Shown: positions 1 to 7,563, counted from the stretch's first letter. The stretch: 8,999 nt of DNA from an uncultured Chloroflexota bacterium (GCA_937901745.1 CALGSZ010000166.1:1-8999), one strand, 5' to 3'. Numbers and translations are program-made. The notes: generated by a model not told the origin, from the letters alone.

Positions 1-530
1 ACGTCGCCCTGCTGCGGGGCATCGCCCCGAGCAACCCCAACCAGCGCAACGAGAAGCTGCGTGGCGTCTTCGAGGAGCTGGGCTTCGAGGACGTGCGCAC
101 GGTGATCTCGAGCGGCAACGTGCTGTTCTGCTCCGATTCGACCGACATCGAAGAGATGGAGGCAACGATCGAGGCGGCCTGGCCCGAGAAGCTCGGGTTC
201 TCGAGCATCACGATCATCCGCTCCATCCTCGACCTGCAGCGCCTCGTCGAGCTGGACCCGTTCGCCGGCTACGAGCACGGCCCTGAGACCTACCTGCTGG
301 TGACGTTCTGCAAGCGCCCGGTCGAGATCGAAGTCGAGCTGCCCTACCAGGTGCCGGACGGTGCGTCTCAGCTGATCGCCGCAACCGACCGTGAACTGTT
401 CACCGTGACCGACACGACCAAAGGCAGCAGCGTCGATGTGATGGGCTGGCTGGACAAGGCCTTCGAGAAGGAAGTCACATCCCGCACCTGGCTGACGGTG
501 CAGCGTGTACTCGAGCGGTCGCTGCCGTAG
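1..530 (+). CDS. DUF1697 family protein, 5' end cut by the window edge
   Basis: The reading frame is open from base 3 to the TAG at 528-530 and gives 175 residues. The visible start VALLRGIAPSNPNQRNEKLR, followed by LGFEDVRTVISSGNVLF, is the hallmark N-terminus of DUF1697 (usual length about 175-180 aa), so only a handful of N-terminal residues are missing. The family usually reads RGINVGG here; the APSNPN variant looks like a subgroup I associate with actinobacteria (from memory). The biochemical function of DUF1697 is not established, and the protein looks soluble with no signal peptide or membrane segment. Codon use is strongly GC-ending (a sampled 60-base stretch is about 67% GC), which suggests it belongs to the resident chromosome and marks the outer edge of the defence segment. 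Its 3' end is followed by a repeat-containing non-coding stretch rather than by another gene in the same operon. Confidence 0.88.
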   Translation, partial: VALLRGIAPSNPNQRNEKLRGVFEELGFEDVRTVISSGNVLFCSDSTDIEEMEATIEAAWPEKLGFSSITIIRSILDLQRLVELDPFAGYEHGPETYLLVTFCKRPVEIEVELPYQVPDGASQLIAATDRELFTVTDTTKGSSVDVMGWLDKAFEKEVTSRTWLTVQRVLERSLP

Positions 531-917
531 TCGATCCGAGCTCATAAGAGGCCAATGTGTCGGTGCCAAGTGCCGTCACCTCCAGATTCCTGCAACTCTG
601 GCCACAGCGCGGGATCTGGGCTCTGGAGGCCAAGGAAATAGAGGTGGAGGTCGTAGGTGGAGGTGACTCCCGCCCCATCGGCCAAAGCAGGAAAGCGGCT
701 CAAGCTCGTTTCATCGCGTTGAGAGTGCGCTGGTGACCTATCGGTTTCATGTCTGGGCTGCCTCTTGAGCTCGTTGAAATAGGTGGATCTTTTCACTCAG
801 GGTGTGCCCGGCCCGCGCCGATACAGTCCGGTGAAGGCGCGTTCCGAACCTCACGTCGACATGCGTCGCGTCACTGCATTGCGAAGTGGACGGGTGCGGA
901 TAACAGATGGAGGCGTT
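531..917. other. 387-bp non-coding stretch between the DUF1697 gene and the DUF262 gene
   Basis: I see no convincing gene here. Short open frames exist on both strands, but their translations are low-quality and match no family I know. The left half (about 537-773) holds nested inverted repeats and GGAGGT-rich direct repeats, listed separately. The right part (774-917) is plain sequence leading into the ribosome-binding site of the DUF262 gene. There is no tRNA, no recognisable attachment site and no clear promoter. It may hold a terminator for the DUF1697 gene and the promoter of the next gene, but neither can be pinned down by eye. Confidence 0.7.
537..773. repeat. Imperfect inverted repeat bounding about 237 bp, with nested inner repeats
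   Basis: The left arm CGAGCTCATAAGAGGC (537-552) is the reverse complement of the right arm GCCTCTTGAGCTCG (760-773) except for a 2-base insertion, giving 7+7 paired bases. Inside it, GTCACCTCCA (575-584) pairs perfectly with TGGAGGTGAC (658-667), and CCTCCAGA (579-586) pairs with TCTGGAGG (622-629). The sequence AGGTGGAGGT occurs twice, at 642-651 and 655-664. The arrangement could be a small MITE-like element, a structured RNA or terminator, or chance in purine-rich sequence. No target-site duplication is obvious. Confidence 0.35.
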
Positions 918-2624
918 ATGTGGAAGGTCGATGAAAGAACGGTCGAAAGTCTCATAGGAATGATCGACGGAGCGGAGTTGGCCTTACCTCAGTTTCAAAG
1001 ACCTTCCGTATGGGGAAAGGCGAACTGGATCCCCTTCCTGCATACAATTCTCCTGGGGCGACCCACGGGAACTCTACTACTGTTGGAAGCGTCCGAGAAT
1101 CAGCACCTCCATCCGCGAAAGCTAGATACGGCTCCTGAGCTCAAGGATCGCGGTGCTAAGTGGTTGCTCCTTGACGGCCAGCAGAGAACTACCACACTAT
1201 ATCGAGCTGTCAGGACTGGCTTTGGAGCCGCTGATAGACGTAAAAAGGTCGTAATCGATGTCCGTGCCGCTTTGGATCGCGGAGAGATGGTCGAAGACGA
1301 TCTACAGTTGGTGAGCGCGCAGAAGGTGCCTGGTTTCGCAGAATTGGCCGAGCAAGGCAAGGTGGACTTTGGAACCTTGTTTGACGCACCCGAGTTGGCG
1401 GGATGGCAGCACTCCTTTGTGGAGGCGCACTACGGAGGTGATGCTCGGTCTTTCGCGTCCGACCTGAAACAGGTTGCTCCTCGTCTGACCGACATCGGCT
1501 CGTATCGGTTCCCTGTGCTGGTGATTGAGAAAGACACCCCATTGGCTGTAGTGGCTGACATCTTTGAGGACATGAACCGACGAGGACAGCCACTCAACAA
1601 GTTCGATCTGATGGTCGCCCGCCTGTATCGGCCGCTTGACGAAAAGACATACTTCGATCTACGAGACGAGTGGGTGACAGCGCTGGCCGAGGCTTCTTAT
1701 CTCCAGCAGCTAGGCATTGATGAAGACGATGGAATGCTTCCGTTGCAACTCATTGCAAAGCAAGTGGCTCGCCTCCCAGCGGATTTGCGTGGCCGCGTCA
1801 AAGGGCTCACGGGTGGCGACGCATTAGAGCTGGATCCCCTTCAGGTAATCGGGGACCCGAATGCCGCCCTGCCCAATTTGAGCCTCAAAGTCGCTGTCGA
1901 CGCCCTTGATAGAGCGGCTGAATTCCTGGTTAGGTCCTGCGGGGTGGTAGCCCCCCAGCTGCTTCCGCAGCAGGCGATGCTCTTGCCTCTCGCAGACCAG
2001 TTCTTGATGCCTGAGAGGCAGCGGTTGGGGCCGGCCGAACTGAAGCTTTGGTTCTTCTCAGTGAGCTTGGCAATTGACTACTACGGCAGCGTCAACACGT
2101 ACGCTGACCGTGACTGCAATCGGCTAGAGCACTGGGCCAAGCATGGGGTGGAGCCGGAGTCGGTGTCGGCACTCACACGCGATATGGTGAACCAACTTGA
2201 TCTAAGAATGGCGTTCACACGCGAGGGAAACATTCTTGGTCGCTCTGTGATGGCATTGCTCGTCCTGGGTGGTGCGTTAGATTGGGTACCCGGTCAATTT
2301 GCAATCAAGGAGGCTGACTCAATTGATTTCCACCACCTAGTTCCTGACCAGCGGCTGAGATCCTGGTACGGGCGAGCAGAGGACCGAAAGCCGATCGCCG
2401 CACTTACGCCTCTACGCTCAAGTACCAATAGGTCAATCGGCACGCGAGACTCAAGGGCTGTCATCACGGAGCTAGGTAACGATGCCCCACAGATCATGAG
2501 CAGTCATCAAATTGATACTGAGCTACTTGAGAAGGCTTACCACAACAAGGAAGCGTTCGAGTCGTTCGTCGAGGATCGTGAGCGTCGCCTGAAGGAGCTC
2601 ATCATAAAGGCGCTCGGATTGTGA
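918..2624 (+). CDS. DUF262 + C-terminal HNH (DUF1524-like) protein, GmrSD-like type IV-style restriction enzyme
   Basis: The protein has 568 residues. The N-terminal DUF262 domain is clear: LPQFQRPSVW near residues 23-32 is the usual QRPxxW element, and LLLDGQQRTTTLYRA contains the DGQQR nucleotide-binding signature at residues 86-90. DNRGQP-type context (MNRRGQPLNKFDL) follows in mid-domain. The C-terminus carries DFHHLVP (His472-His473, Pro476) and later STNRSIG (Asn504), the H...N layout of the DUF1524 His-Me finger nuclease. Known members such as GmrSD couple an NTP-sensing DUF262 part to DUF1524 cleavage of modified phage DNA, so restriction of modified DNA is inferred here. The ATG at 918 is chosen because GGAGG (909-913) precedes it and family homology starts immediately; an in-frame GTG at 783 would add 45 residues of non-family sequence. 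Codon use (CTA, ATA, AGA, TTA) and GC (about 57% in a sampled stretch) differ from the DUF1697 gene, suggesting transfer. It converges on the methyltransferase gene. Confidence 0.9.
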   Translation: MWKVDERTVESLIGMIDGAELALPQFQRPSVWGKANWIPFLHTILLGRPTGTLLLLEASENQHLHPRKLDTAPELKDRGAKWLLLDGQQRTTTLYRAVRTGFGAADRRKKVVIDVRAALDRGEMVEDDLQLVSAQKVPGFAELAEQGKVDFGTLFDAPELAGWQHSFVEAHYGGDARSFASDLKQVAPRLTDIGSYRFPVLVIEKDTPLAVVADIFEDMNRRGQPLNKFDLMVARLYRPLDEKTYFDLRDEWVTALAEASYLQQLGIDEDDGMLPLQLIAKQVARLPADLRGRVKGLTGGDALELDPLQVIGDPNAALPNLSLKVAVDALDRAAEFLVRSCGVVAPQLLPQQAMLLPLADQFLMPERQRLGPAELKLWFFSVSLAIDYYGSVNTYADRDCNRLEHWAKHGVEPESVSALTRDMVNQLDLRMAFTREGNILGRSVMALLVLGGALDWVPGQFAIKEADSIDFHHLVPDQRLRSWYGRAEDRKPIAALTPLRSSTNRSIGTRDSRAVITELGNDAPQIMSSHQIDTELLEKAYHNKEAFESFVEDRERRLKELIIKALGL

Positions 2625-2640
2625 CGGATTTCGTGTTGGC

Positions 2641-2653
2641 AGCCCTTAGGGCT
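2641..2653. terminator. Small symmetric hairpin between convergent genes, possible bidirectional terminator
   Basis: AGCCCTTAGGGCT is a perfect inverted repeat centred on T2647, lying in the 34-bp gap between the stop of the DUF262 gene (2624) and the stop of the methyltransferase (2659). The position suits a shared terminator for convergent genes. The stem is only 5-6 bp and there is no T tract on either side, so it is weak by intrinsic-terminator standards. Confidence 0.3.
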
Positions 2654-2658
2654 AAACG

Positions 2659-3975
2659 TCAGCATATGGGATGCGCCAAACTTGCCAAGGCTGCTGCGTA
2701 ACCCAAGGGCATAGGTACGGCGTCGCCGATCCATTTCGCCAGTTTTGCTCGGGCTGGCAACTCGGCTGAATCTGGAGCGAAAACGTATGTGTCAGGAAAC
2801 CCTTGCAGTCGAGCCGCTTCTCGAGCCGTAAGCACGCGGCGACGTGTTGGATGTACGTAGCGGCCCCTGCCCGGAGACATGAACCCCGTTGTAATCGTTG
2901 GGGCGGGCTCATCCTTCCTCATTCGTCCATAGACCGATGTATAGGTCGTCCCTTCTTTGTGGCTGTCCGGTCGCTGAGGCAAGGCGAGCTCGTAAGCGTC
3001 GTTGTCGAAGAGCCAATCGACCCGAGCCCGGTTCTCTTCGGAGAGCTCGGTGTGCTGGTCCATGATGTCGTCCGACACGCGGTCCTCGAGATCGCCGATC
3101 GCCCACCAGACCGATCTCGCTGTCTGATCCGCCAAGAGCTGGGCGACTTCAGACAGAGGAAGAGGATCGCCATCGCGTCGTGCGATCAGGAAGTGGCGCT
3201 TTCGGTGTTGTGGCCACCCCATTGCGCTCGCTGAAAGCACGCCCGACGCGACGGAATACCCGGCCGCTTCGAAGATCGCGGTAGCGCCATCTACCACTTC
3301 GAACGAATCGTGTAGGACGGCTGGGACGTTCTCGATGATCGCGACTGGCGCCCGGAGAGCGATCGTGATGGCCGGTACTGTCAGGTACAGAGCGTTGCGT
3401 CGGTCCTCGCGCCGAGTGTGGTTGTTGAGGTTCGAGTGACCTTGGCAAGGGGGACCCGCCAGCACCAGGTCGATAGAACCGGTCAATTCTTCTGCCCTGG
3501 GGTCGAGTAGCTCGGGCTCGTAGACGAGTTCGGCTTCCTTGCCCTGGCCCCGCACCTGGAAATCGACGAGAGTCGAGACGGATTCGGCGATCCGTCTGCG
3601 TGCTCCGTGGTTGGCGGTGTACACGTCCATCGCTTCGCGGTCCTGGTCGACGATCAACTCAGGGACGACGGAGTAACCAGCTTCGAGCGCGAATTGCCGA
3701 ATGCCTTGAGCCAATCCACCGGCTCCGGAGAACAAGTCGACCGTCCGGAGTGTGCGCCCGCGGTCGATCATCGGGGTCGGCTTCGATCCCTCGAGGTAAG
3801 CCCACCACCACGCTCCCTTCGGGTCGACGCCTCCACTCGTCGCGATCTGTGCGTCGACCACGACCGTGTCGTGCACGACGATTCGGCGACGGATGCACTC
3901 ACCTACGACGCTGAAGGACTCGCCGTCGCCGTCTTCCAGCGTGGTGAGGTCGAGCGTTTGCTGGATACTGGTCAC
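2659..3975 (-). CDS. DNA (cytosine-5-)-methyltransferase
   Basis: This 438-residue enzyme transfers a methyl group from S-adenosylmethionine to C5 of cytosine in DNA. The ordered motifs are plain: motif I VDLFSGAGG (79-87), motif IV AGPPCQGHS with catalytic Cys177, motif VI ENV (215-217), motif VIII QHRKR (256-260), motif IX LTAREAARLQGFPD (382-395) and motif X GDAVP (417-421, Asp in place of the usual Asn). About 78 residues precede motif I, longer than in compact Dcm-type enzymes, and a loop of some 40 residues lies before motif IV; these may contact partners or DNA. The region between motifs VIII and IX (about 265-380) should hold the target-recognition domain; the target site cannot be read from sequence. 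The GTG start at 3975-3973 overlaps the TGA of the upstream gene by four bases (GTGA) and has a G-rich ribosome-binding site just upstream; a longer frame to 4074 would run deep into the neighbour and is not believed. Last gene of the four-gene operon. Confidence 0.95.
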   Translation of the reverse strand: MTSIQQTLDLTTLEDGDGESFSVVGECIRRRIVVHDTVVVDAQIATSGGVDPKGAWWWAYLEGSKPTPMIDRGRTLRTVDLFSGAGGLAQGIRQFALEAGYSVVPELIVDQDREAMDVYTANHGARRRIAESVSTLVDFQVRGQGKEAELVYEPELLDPRAEELTGSIDLVLAGPPCQGHSNLNNHTRREDRRNALYLTVPAITIALRAPVAIIENVPAVLHDSFEVVDGATAIFEAAGYSVASGVLSASAMGWPQHRKRHFLIARRDGDPLPLSEVAQLLADQTARSVWWAIGDLEDRVSDDIMDQHTELSEENRARVDWLFDNDAYELALPQRPDSHKEGTTYTSVYGRMRKDEPAPTITTGFMSPGRGRYVHPTRRRVLTAREAARLQGFPDTYVFAPDSAELPARAKLAKWIGDAVPMPLGYAAALASLAHPIC

Positions 3976-4688
3976 ACATCCCCCTGGTCTAGTTCGGTCA
4001 CTCGATCCCGCAATTCGTCGATGAAGGCCGCAGCCTCGATTTCGTCGTAGACGTGCATCACGATGTTCGTCCACGACCGGTTGAGGAGCTTGGCCAATTC
4101 ACGGAGGCCATTGTCTGTGCCGAGACGCGCGTCGCGCTGGGAGCGGGCGAACGCCGCAGTGACGGCCGGTGCAGATCCTGTCTGGACCCTGATCACGTGG
4201 CTCCGCCAGAAATCGGTGGCCGACTCCAGCGCCCAAGCCAGACTGGGGTCCGACGCTCCGTCGAGAGCTTTGGCCCGGAGGTACATCCGCGGAAGAACCG
4301 ATTCCGTACTCGAAACACCGTTCACGTACTTGCCGATGTTTCCGTTCGCGAATGGTTTCGCTTCACGCCACCGGATGAAGTCCCAGAAGTAGCGGAGTGC
4401 GAGGAAGCGCCAGAAGCCAGGATCGTCGAGGACTTCGATGGGAACGTGGCTGAGCGCCTCGTACAATGCGAGCGCAGCTCGGCCCTCTTCGCGATCACGA
4501 TCGACGTCGTCGGGCAGCACGGCGACCTCGGAAGTCAGGCGCTGAGCACACTCAGCGATCGGGGTGAGGGAGAGGTCTTCACCATCTCCGACCCAGGTGA
4601 CGTGAGGCTCGAGCGGGTCGTCGTAGCCGTCGTACTTCCGCTTCGCGAGCTGCTCCGTGACGTTGAGTGGGAGGACCGGGTATCTCAC
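3972..4688 (-). CDS. DUF6339-like protein of the methyltransferase operon
   Basis: The protein has 238 residues, a GTG start at 4688-4686 inside a GTGA overlap with the preceding gene, and an AAGGGG ribosome-binding site about 8 bases upstream. It is rich in helices and aromatic residues, with LYEAL at 75-79 and FWRFLALRYFWDFIRWR at 92-108. That layout (a LYEAL segment, then a DxxFWxxL...WDFxxxR segment, then a helical C-terminus with LLNRSW) is how I remember DUF6339 proteins, which sit beside cytosine methyltransferases and Vsr-like nucleases in defence loci. The assignment is from memory and not from a search. There is no signal peptide, membrane helix or recognisable catalytic motif, so an adaptor or structural role in the complex is an inference. 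The GTGA overlaps on both sides make coordinated production with the methyltransferase likely. Confidence 0.65.
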   Translation of the reverse strand: MRYPVLPLNVTEQLAKRKYDGYDDPLEPHVTWVGDGEDLSLTPIAECAQRLTSEVAVLPDDVDRDREEGRAALALYEALSHVPIEVLDDPGFWRFLALRYFWDFIRWREAKPFANGNIGKYVNGVSSTESVLPRMYLRAKALDGASDPSLAWALESATDFWRSHVIRVQTGSAPAVTAAFARSQRDARLGTDNGLRELAKLLNRSWTNIVMHVYDEIEAAAFIDELRDRVTELDQGDV

Positions 4689-5671
4689 GAGTCGTTCCCC
4701 TTCAGACTGTCGATCATGGCCCGTCTCATGTCGATCGCCGCTTCAGCGTGAGCCACCGCTCTGTGTGGATCCGAGCGAACGAGGTTGAGCAGTGCTTGTT
4801 GTTCCGCTTTCGAAGGTCCCGCGATACGGCGGATGAGCTCCCCCAACAACGTGCCTTCCAGATCGGCGAGGGATCTCTCGTTCAGGTCGTCAGCCCTCGT
4901 AGAGACGTGGTACAGGATGGTGGTGACGAAATCGAGGGCCATCTCGTATTGCATGGCGCGGTTCGTGGCGGTCTGATGTGAAGCACCCAGTTCTGCCAGC
5001 AGATCCTCGTCTACGTACAGGATCGGTTGTGTCGGTTGGTCAGCGAAAGGTTCGAGAGGGTCGTGATCATCGAGATCGACGAAGCGGACGGTCTTGGCCG
5101 GAAGTCTCAGTTCCGCTCTCAGCTCATCGGTGAGGGGAACCGGTCTGTACAGGGCTCGGCCGAGCGATGTGGAGACTCCGAACGTCGCCCTGGCGAGCCA
5201 CGTCCCCTTACGCCAGGGTCGGAGAGGGTTGGGTTCGAGCGGCCGATCCAGCAGGATGTAAGCGTCGACGGTGAATCCGGACCGAGGCGCACGGAAGGCC
5301 CTCGGACGTGGATCGCTCAAGTCGACATGAGGCTCGAGCTCATCGAGCTCCGATAGCTTCCTCGTATAGACGTGATCGACGATCTTCAGATAGCTCGACT
5401 TGGCGAACACCCGGATCGATAGGTCGTTTCGGTCGATGCCGACGGCGTCTGCTCCCCGCTCCAGAGCTCCCACGAACTCACCGAAAGCATCCTCGGGCGC
5501 CCACTCGAGCACCACCTTCCTCAGGAGGAACGTGTGCGCGTCGATCGAGACAGCGATGCTGGAGTCTGCTGGGCAGACATCGCTGCCGAAATGGAGCATC
5601 GACTGTGATAGGGCGGTTTCGAAATCGGCGAGGCCCCGGTAGGGACGGATGGTTCGGGTTTCGGTGCTCAT
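4685..5671 (-). CDS. Uncharacterised 328-aa protein between the GHKL ATPase and the DUF6339-like gene
   Basis: I do not recognise this protein. It starts at ATG 5671-5669, which overlaps the ATPase stop in an ATGA, with a GGCGGAG ribosome-binding site 8 bases upstream; an in-frame codon at 5737 would lie inside the ATPase gene and is rejected. It ends in TGA 4687-4685, overlapping the next gene's GTG. The first two-thirds alternate short hydrophobic and charged stretches typical of beta-rich alpha/beta folds (for example SSIAVSIDAHTFLLRKVVLEW, about residues 37-57). The last third (from about residue 235) is helical, with an Asp/Glu/Arg-rich ADDLNERSLADLEGTLLGEL segment. There is no signal peptide, membrane helix, Walker motif or obvious nuclease motif. 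Its fixed place between an ATPase and a methyltransferase suggests a dedicated subunit, perhaps a DNA-binding or bridging component. Confidence 0.85.
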   Translation of the reverse strand: MSTETRTIRPYRGLADFETALSQSMLHFGSDVCPADSSIAVSIDAHTFLLRKVVLEWAPEDAFGEFVGALERGADAVGIDRNDLSIRVFAKSSYLKIVDHVYTRKLSELDELEPHVDLSDPRPRAFRAPRSGFTVDAYILLDRPLEPNPLRPWRKGTWLARATFGVSTSLGRALYRPVPLTDELRAELRLPAKTVRFVDLDDHDPLEPFADQPTQPILYVDEDLLAELGASHQTATNRAMQYEMALDFVTTILYHVSTRADDLNERSLADLEGTLLGELIRRIAGPSKAEQQALLNLVRSDPHRAVAHAEAAIDMRRAMIDSLKGNDS

Positions 5672-7563
5672 TCGGTCGGCTCCGCCTCGGCCACTGGTCG
5701 GACCGGCTCGCCGGTGACGAAGAGCCGGCCTGTCCAATCCGACGAGTAGGGCTCTGATCGGAACTCGAAAACGGCGGCGCCACCTTCACGCGAAAGCCGC
5801 CCTCGGAATGTTCCGTTGGTGTCGCCAACGGGGACGAAGCCATCCGGTGGGTCGATAGTCAGCTCGGCCGCTGTCCGAGCCACCCCGTCTTCGAGAAACT
5901 TGTAGGTGAGCGACACTTCGACCTCCGATTCGTCACCTTCGAAGTGTTCGGACAGTGCAATGTGCGCTCTGCCTCTCAAACGAACGAGCAGCCCGTCTGT
6001 TGGCTCCAGGCTCTGGTCGAGGCGGATGCTGACGGGCCGCGTGTCGGCCACGGGAGCGACCCGGCCGCGGCCCGTTCCAGCGATGAACTTCCGCATCACC
6101 TCGTCGAAGTAGGGGAGCTGTATGTTTTCTGGGGGCTGCTTCGGGGGCTTCAGTTGGCGCCGGAATTCGGCTACCTGGTTCTTGATCCGGGCGAGGACCT
6201 TCCGAGCGATCTCTGCGCCGAGTTCCTCCAACTCACCTTCTACACCGCTGGTCTTCCACGCGTCGTGACCTTTCGGCTCGGTTCTCCTCAAGAGATCGTC
6301 GATCGAATCACCAGCCACGAATGCACCACGAACATACGGCGGCGTATTGCCAGCCACGTAGTACTCGACGACCATCTTGGGACCGCGCATCAGCGCTACC
6401 AGGCTGTGGTGCTCTACGGCGTGTTCGTCGAGGGCCGTGGTCGTCTCATCGGCGTACGACCAACCTGTCGGATCAGCTACCAGCCCTAGGGATCCCGGCT
6501 CGGTGAACTCGCGCCCGCCGGCACGGATTGCTTGCAGCCTGACGGACCGCTCGTGCGGCTGGGGATTGTCCTGCGGGAAGGTCGCCACCTCGTAGGCCCT
6601 GATGAAGGCTTGGAGTATCGGATCCCGACGTGGGCGGGGGTGGTGGATGTGTCCGGACGCGTCTCTCACCGTCACGATGAAGTCGTTGTCGATAACGGCT
6701 GGCCACCAGGAGCGACTGATCGCTGTGACCAGGTCCAACGGCTCCACCGTAGGGTCCAGGAGAAGGAACGTCGTTCCGAGATCCGATGGGTGGTCGCTCC
6801 TTCGAGTCGGTATCCCGAGGAGCTCGGCGACAGCGTCAGCCCGTTCGTTCTCGAAAGGTCGAACGCCCGCAGTGGTCGTTTCTCCCAGCCGAGCGAATCC
6901 CGAATAGTTCTTTCCGTCGAGATCGTGTTCACCCCAGTACGTCATGCCGAGGAGACGCCTGGTGACGCCGAGGTCGTCGGGCCGCTCTCGGAAGCACGTG
7001 TAGGCGAAGACGGTTCGGGTGGCCGATCCCGAGATCAGACCCGCCTTGCCATAACCGTACGAGCCGCCCGCTCCTTCGTCCTTGGCCGTGTACCCGAGGC
7101 TGATCAGCGCGAGGTACATCTTTGAGGCAGCGCTCTCCCAGGGTCCATACATCCCCGTCGTGCCCTTTTCCGTGATCACCATCACGGGTAGGGGCTCTTC
7201 GTCGAGCCGGTCCAAGCAGTCCGACTGTCGGAGACCGATCTTCGACCGATCCAGGCGGCGTACGCGCTGAGCGAGGGATTGCAGGTCCATGGCTTCCATC
7301 GCCGCGCGTCTCGCATCACCAGTCAGGTCGCGGTACTCGAACTCGATCTCGAACTGTGGAGCGTTGTCGTCGGTTCGCTGTAGTTCGATCGCCGCGTCCC
7401 ACGAGTTCTGGATCACTTCTCTCGCGAGGAGGGTGGCGCGGTCACTCGGTGCGTTTACAGCGAGGACTCCAGGATTCTTGACAGGTTCGTTCTTGAAGAG
7501 CTTGGAGAGATCGCCCGACGAGCCGCTCTTCCACGGCGTCGTTTCTTCCCAAGTCCATCCCAT
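5668..7563 (-). CDS. GHKL-type ATPase of the MutL/MORC-like restriction-modification class
   Basis: This 631-residue protein is the first gene of the operon. The Bergerat-fold motifs are visible in order: the N box LAREVIQNSWDA (Glu49, Asn53, Asp56), the G1 box VITEKGTTGM (130-138) and the G2/lid GGSYGYGKAG (166-175, Lys173). The canonical Asp of the DxGxG element is Glu132 here. GHKL ATPases dimerise through the N-terminus on binding ATP and act as clamps; Glu49 is the expected general base. Residues about 180-450 would hold the transducer domain (KTSGVEGELEELG and following helices), and the last 120 residues are beta-rich with no MutL-type endonuclease motif I can see. Start ATG 7563 has GGAG six bases upstream. 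Similar ATPases occur beside methyltransferases and Vsr-like nucleases in bacterial defence loci, so a role as an ATP-driven switch for restriction is inferred. HSP90 and histidine-kinase identities are less likely because no kinase or HSP90 middle domain is seen. Confidence 0.85.
   Translation of the reverse strand: MGWTWEETTPWKSGSSGDLSKLFKNEPVKNPGVLAVNAPSDRATLLAREVIQNSWDAAIELQRTDDNAPQFEIEFEYRDLTGDARRAAMEAMDLQSLAQRVRRLDRSKIGLRQSDCLDRLDEEPLPVMVITEKGTTGMYGPWESAASKMYLALISLGYTAKDEGAGGSYGYGKAGLISGSATRTVFAYTCFRERPDDLGVTRRLLGMTYWGEHDLDGKNYSGFARLGETTTAGVRPFENERADAVAELLGIPTRRSDHPSDLGTTFLLLDPTVEPLDLVTAISRSWWPAVIDNDFIVTVRDASGHIHHPRPRRDPILQAFIRAYEVATFPQDNPQPHERSVRLQAIRAGGREFTEPGSLGLVADPTGWSYADETTTALDEHAVEHHSLVALMRGPKMVVEYYVAGNTPPYVRGAFVAGDSIDDLLRRTEPKGHDAWKTSGVEGELEELGAEIARKVLARIKNQVAEFRRQLKPPKQPPENIQLPYFDEVMRKFIAGTGRGRVAPVADTRPVSIRLDQSLEPTDGLLVRLRGRAHIALSEHFEGDESEVEVSLTYKFLEDGVARTAAELTIDPPDGFVPVGDTNGTFRGRLSREGGAAVFEFRSEPYSSDWTGRLFVTGEPVRPVAEAEPTE

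Noticed and set aside
879..906. TTGCGA / TAACAG promoter-like pair before the DUF262 gene
   Set aside because: The -10 element is poor, and its transcription start would fall inside the ribosome-binding site, only a few bases before ATG 918.
783..917. Upstream GTG start extending the DUF262 protein by 45 residues
   Set aside because: The extra residues do not look like the family, and the ATG at 918 has a GGAGG site and begins exactly where DUF262 homology begins.
3976..4074. Longer start for the methyltransferase
   Set aside because: It would overlap the upstream gene by about 100 bases with Arg-rich non-conserved sequence, whereas GTG 3975 forms a GTGA overlap with a G-rich ribosome-binding site.
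4053..4751. 232-residue open frame on the plus strand
   Set aside because: It lies antisense to the 238-aa gene, its translation matches no family, and the minus-strand frame has good starts, overlaps and family-like sequence. It is a high-GC shadow.
6532..7125. 197-residue plus-strand frame, and similar ones at 5944-6489 and 8429-8974
   Set aside because: All are opposite to, or out of frame with, well-supported genes (the ATPase and the right-edge gene), and their translations are Arg/Ser/Gly-rich shadows.
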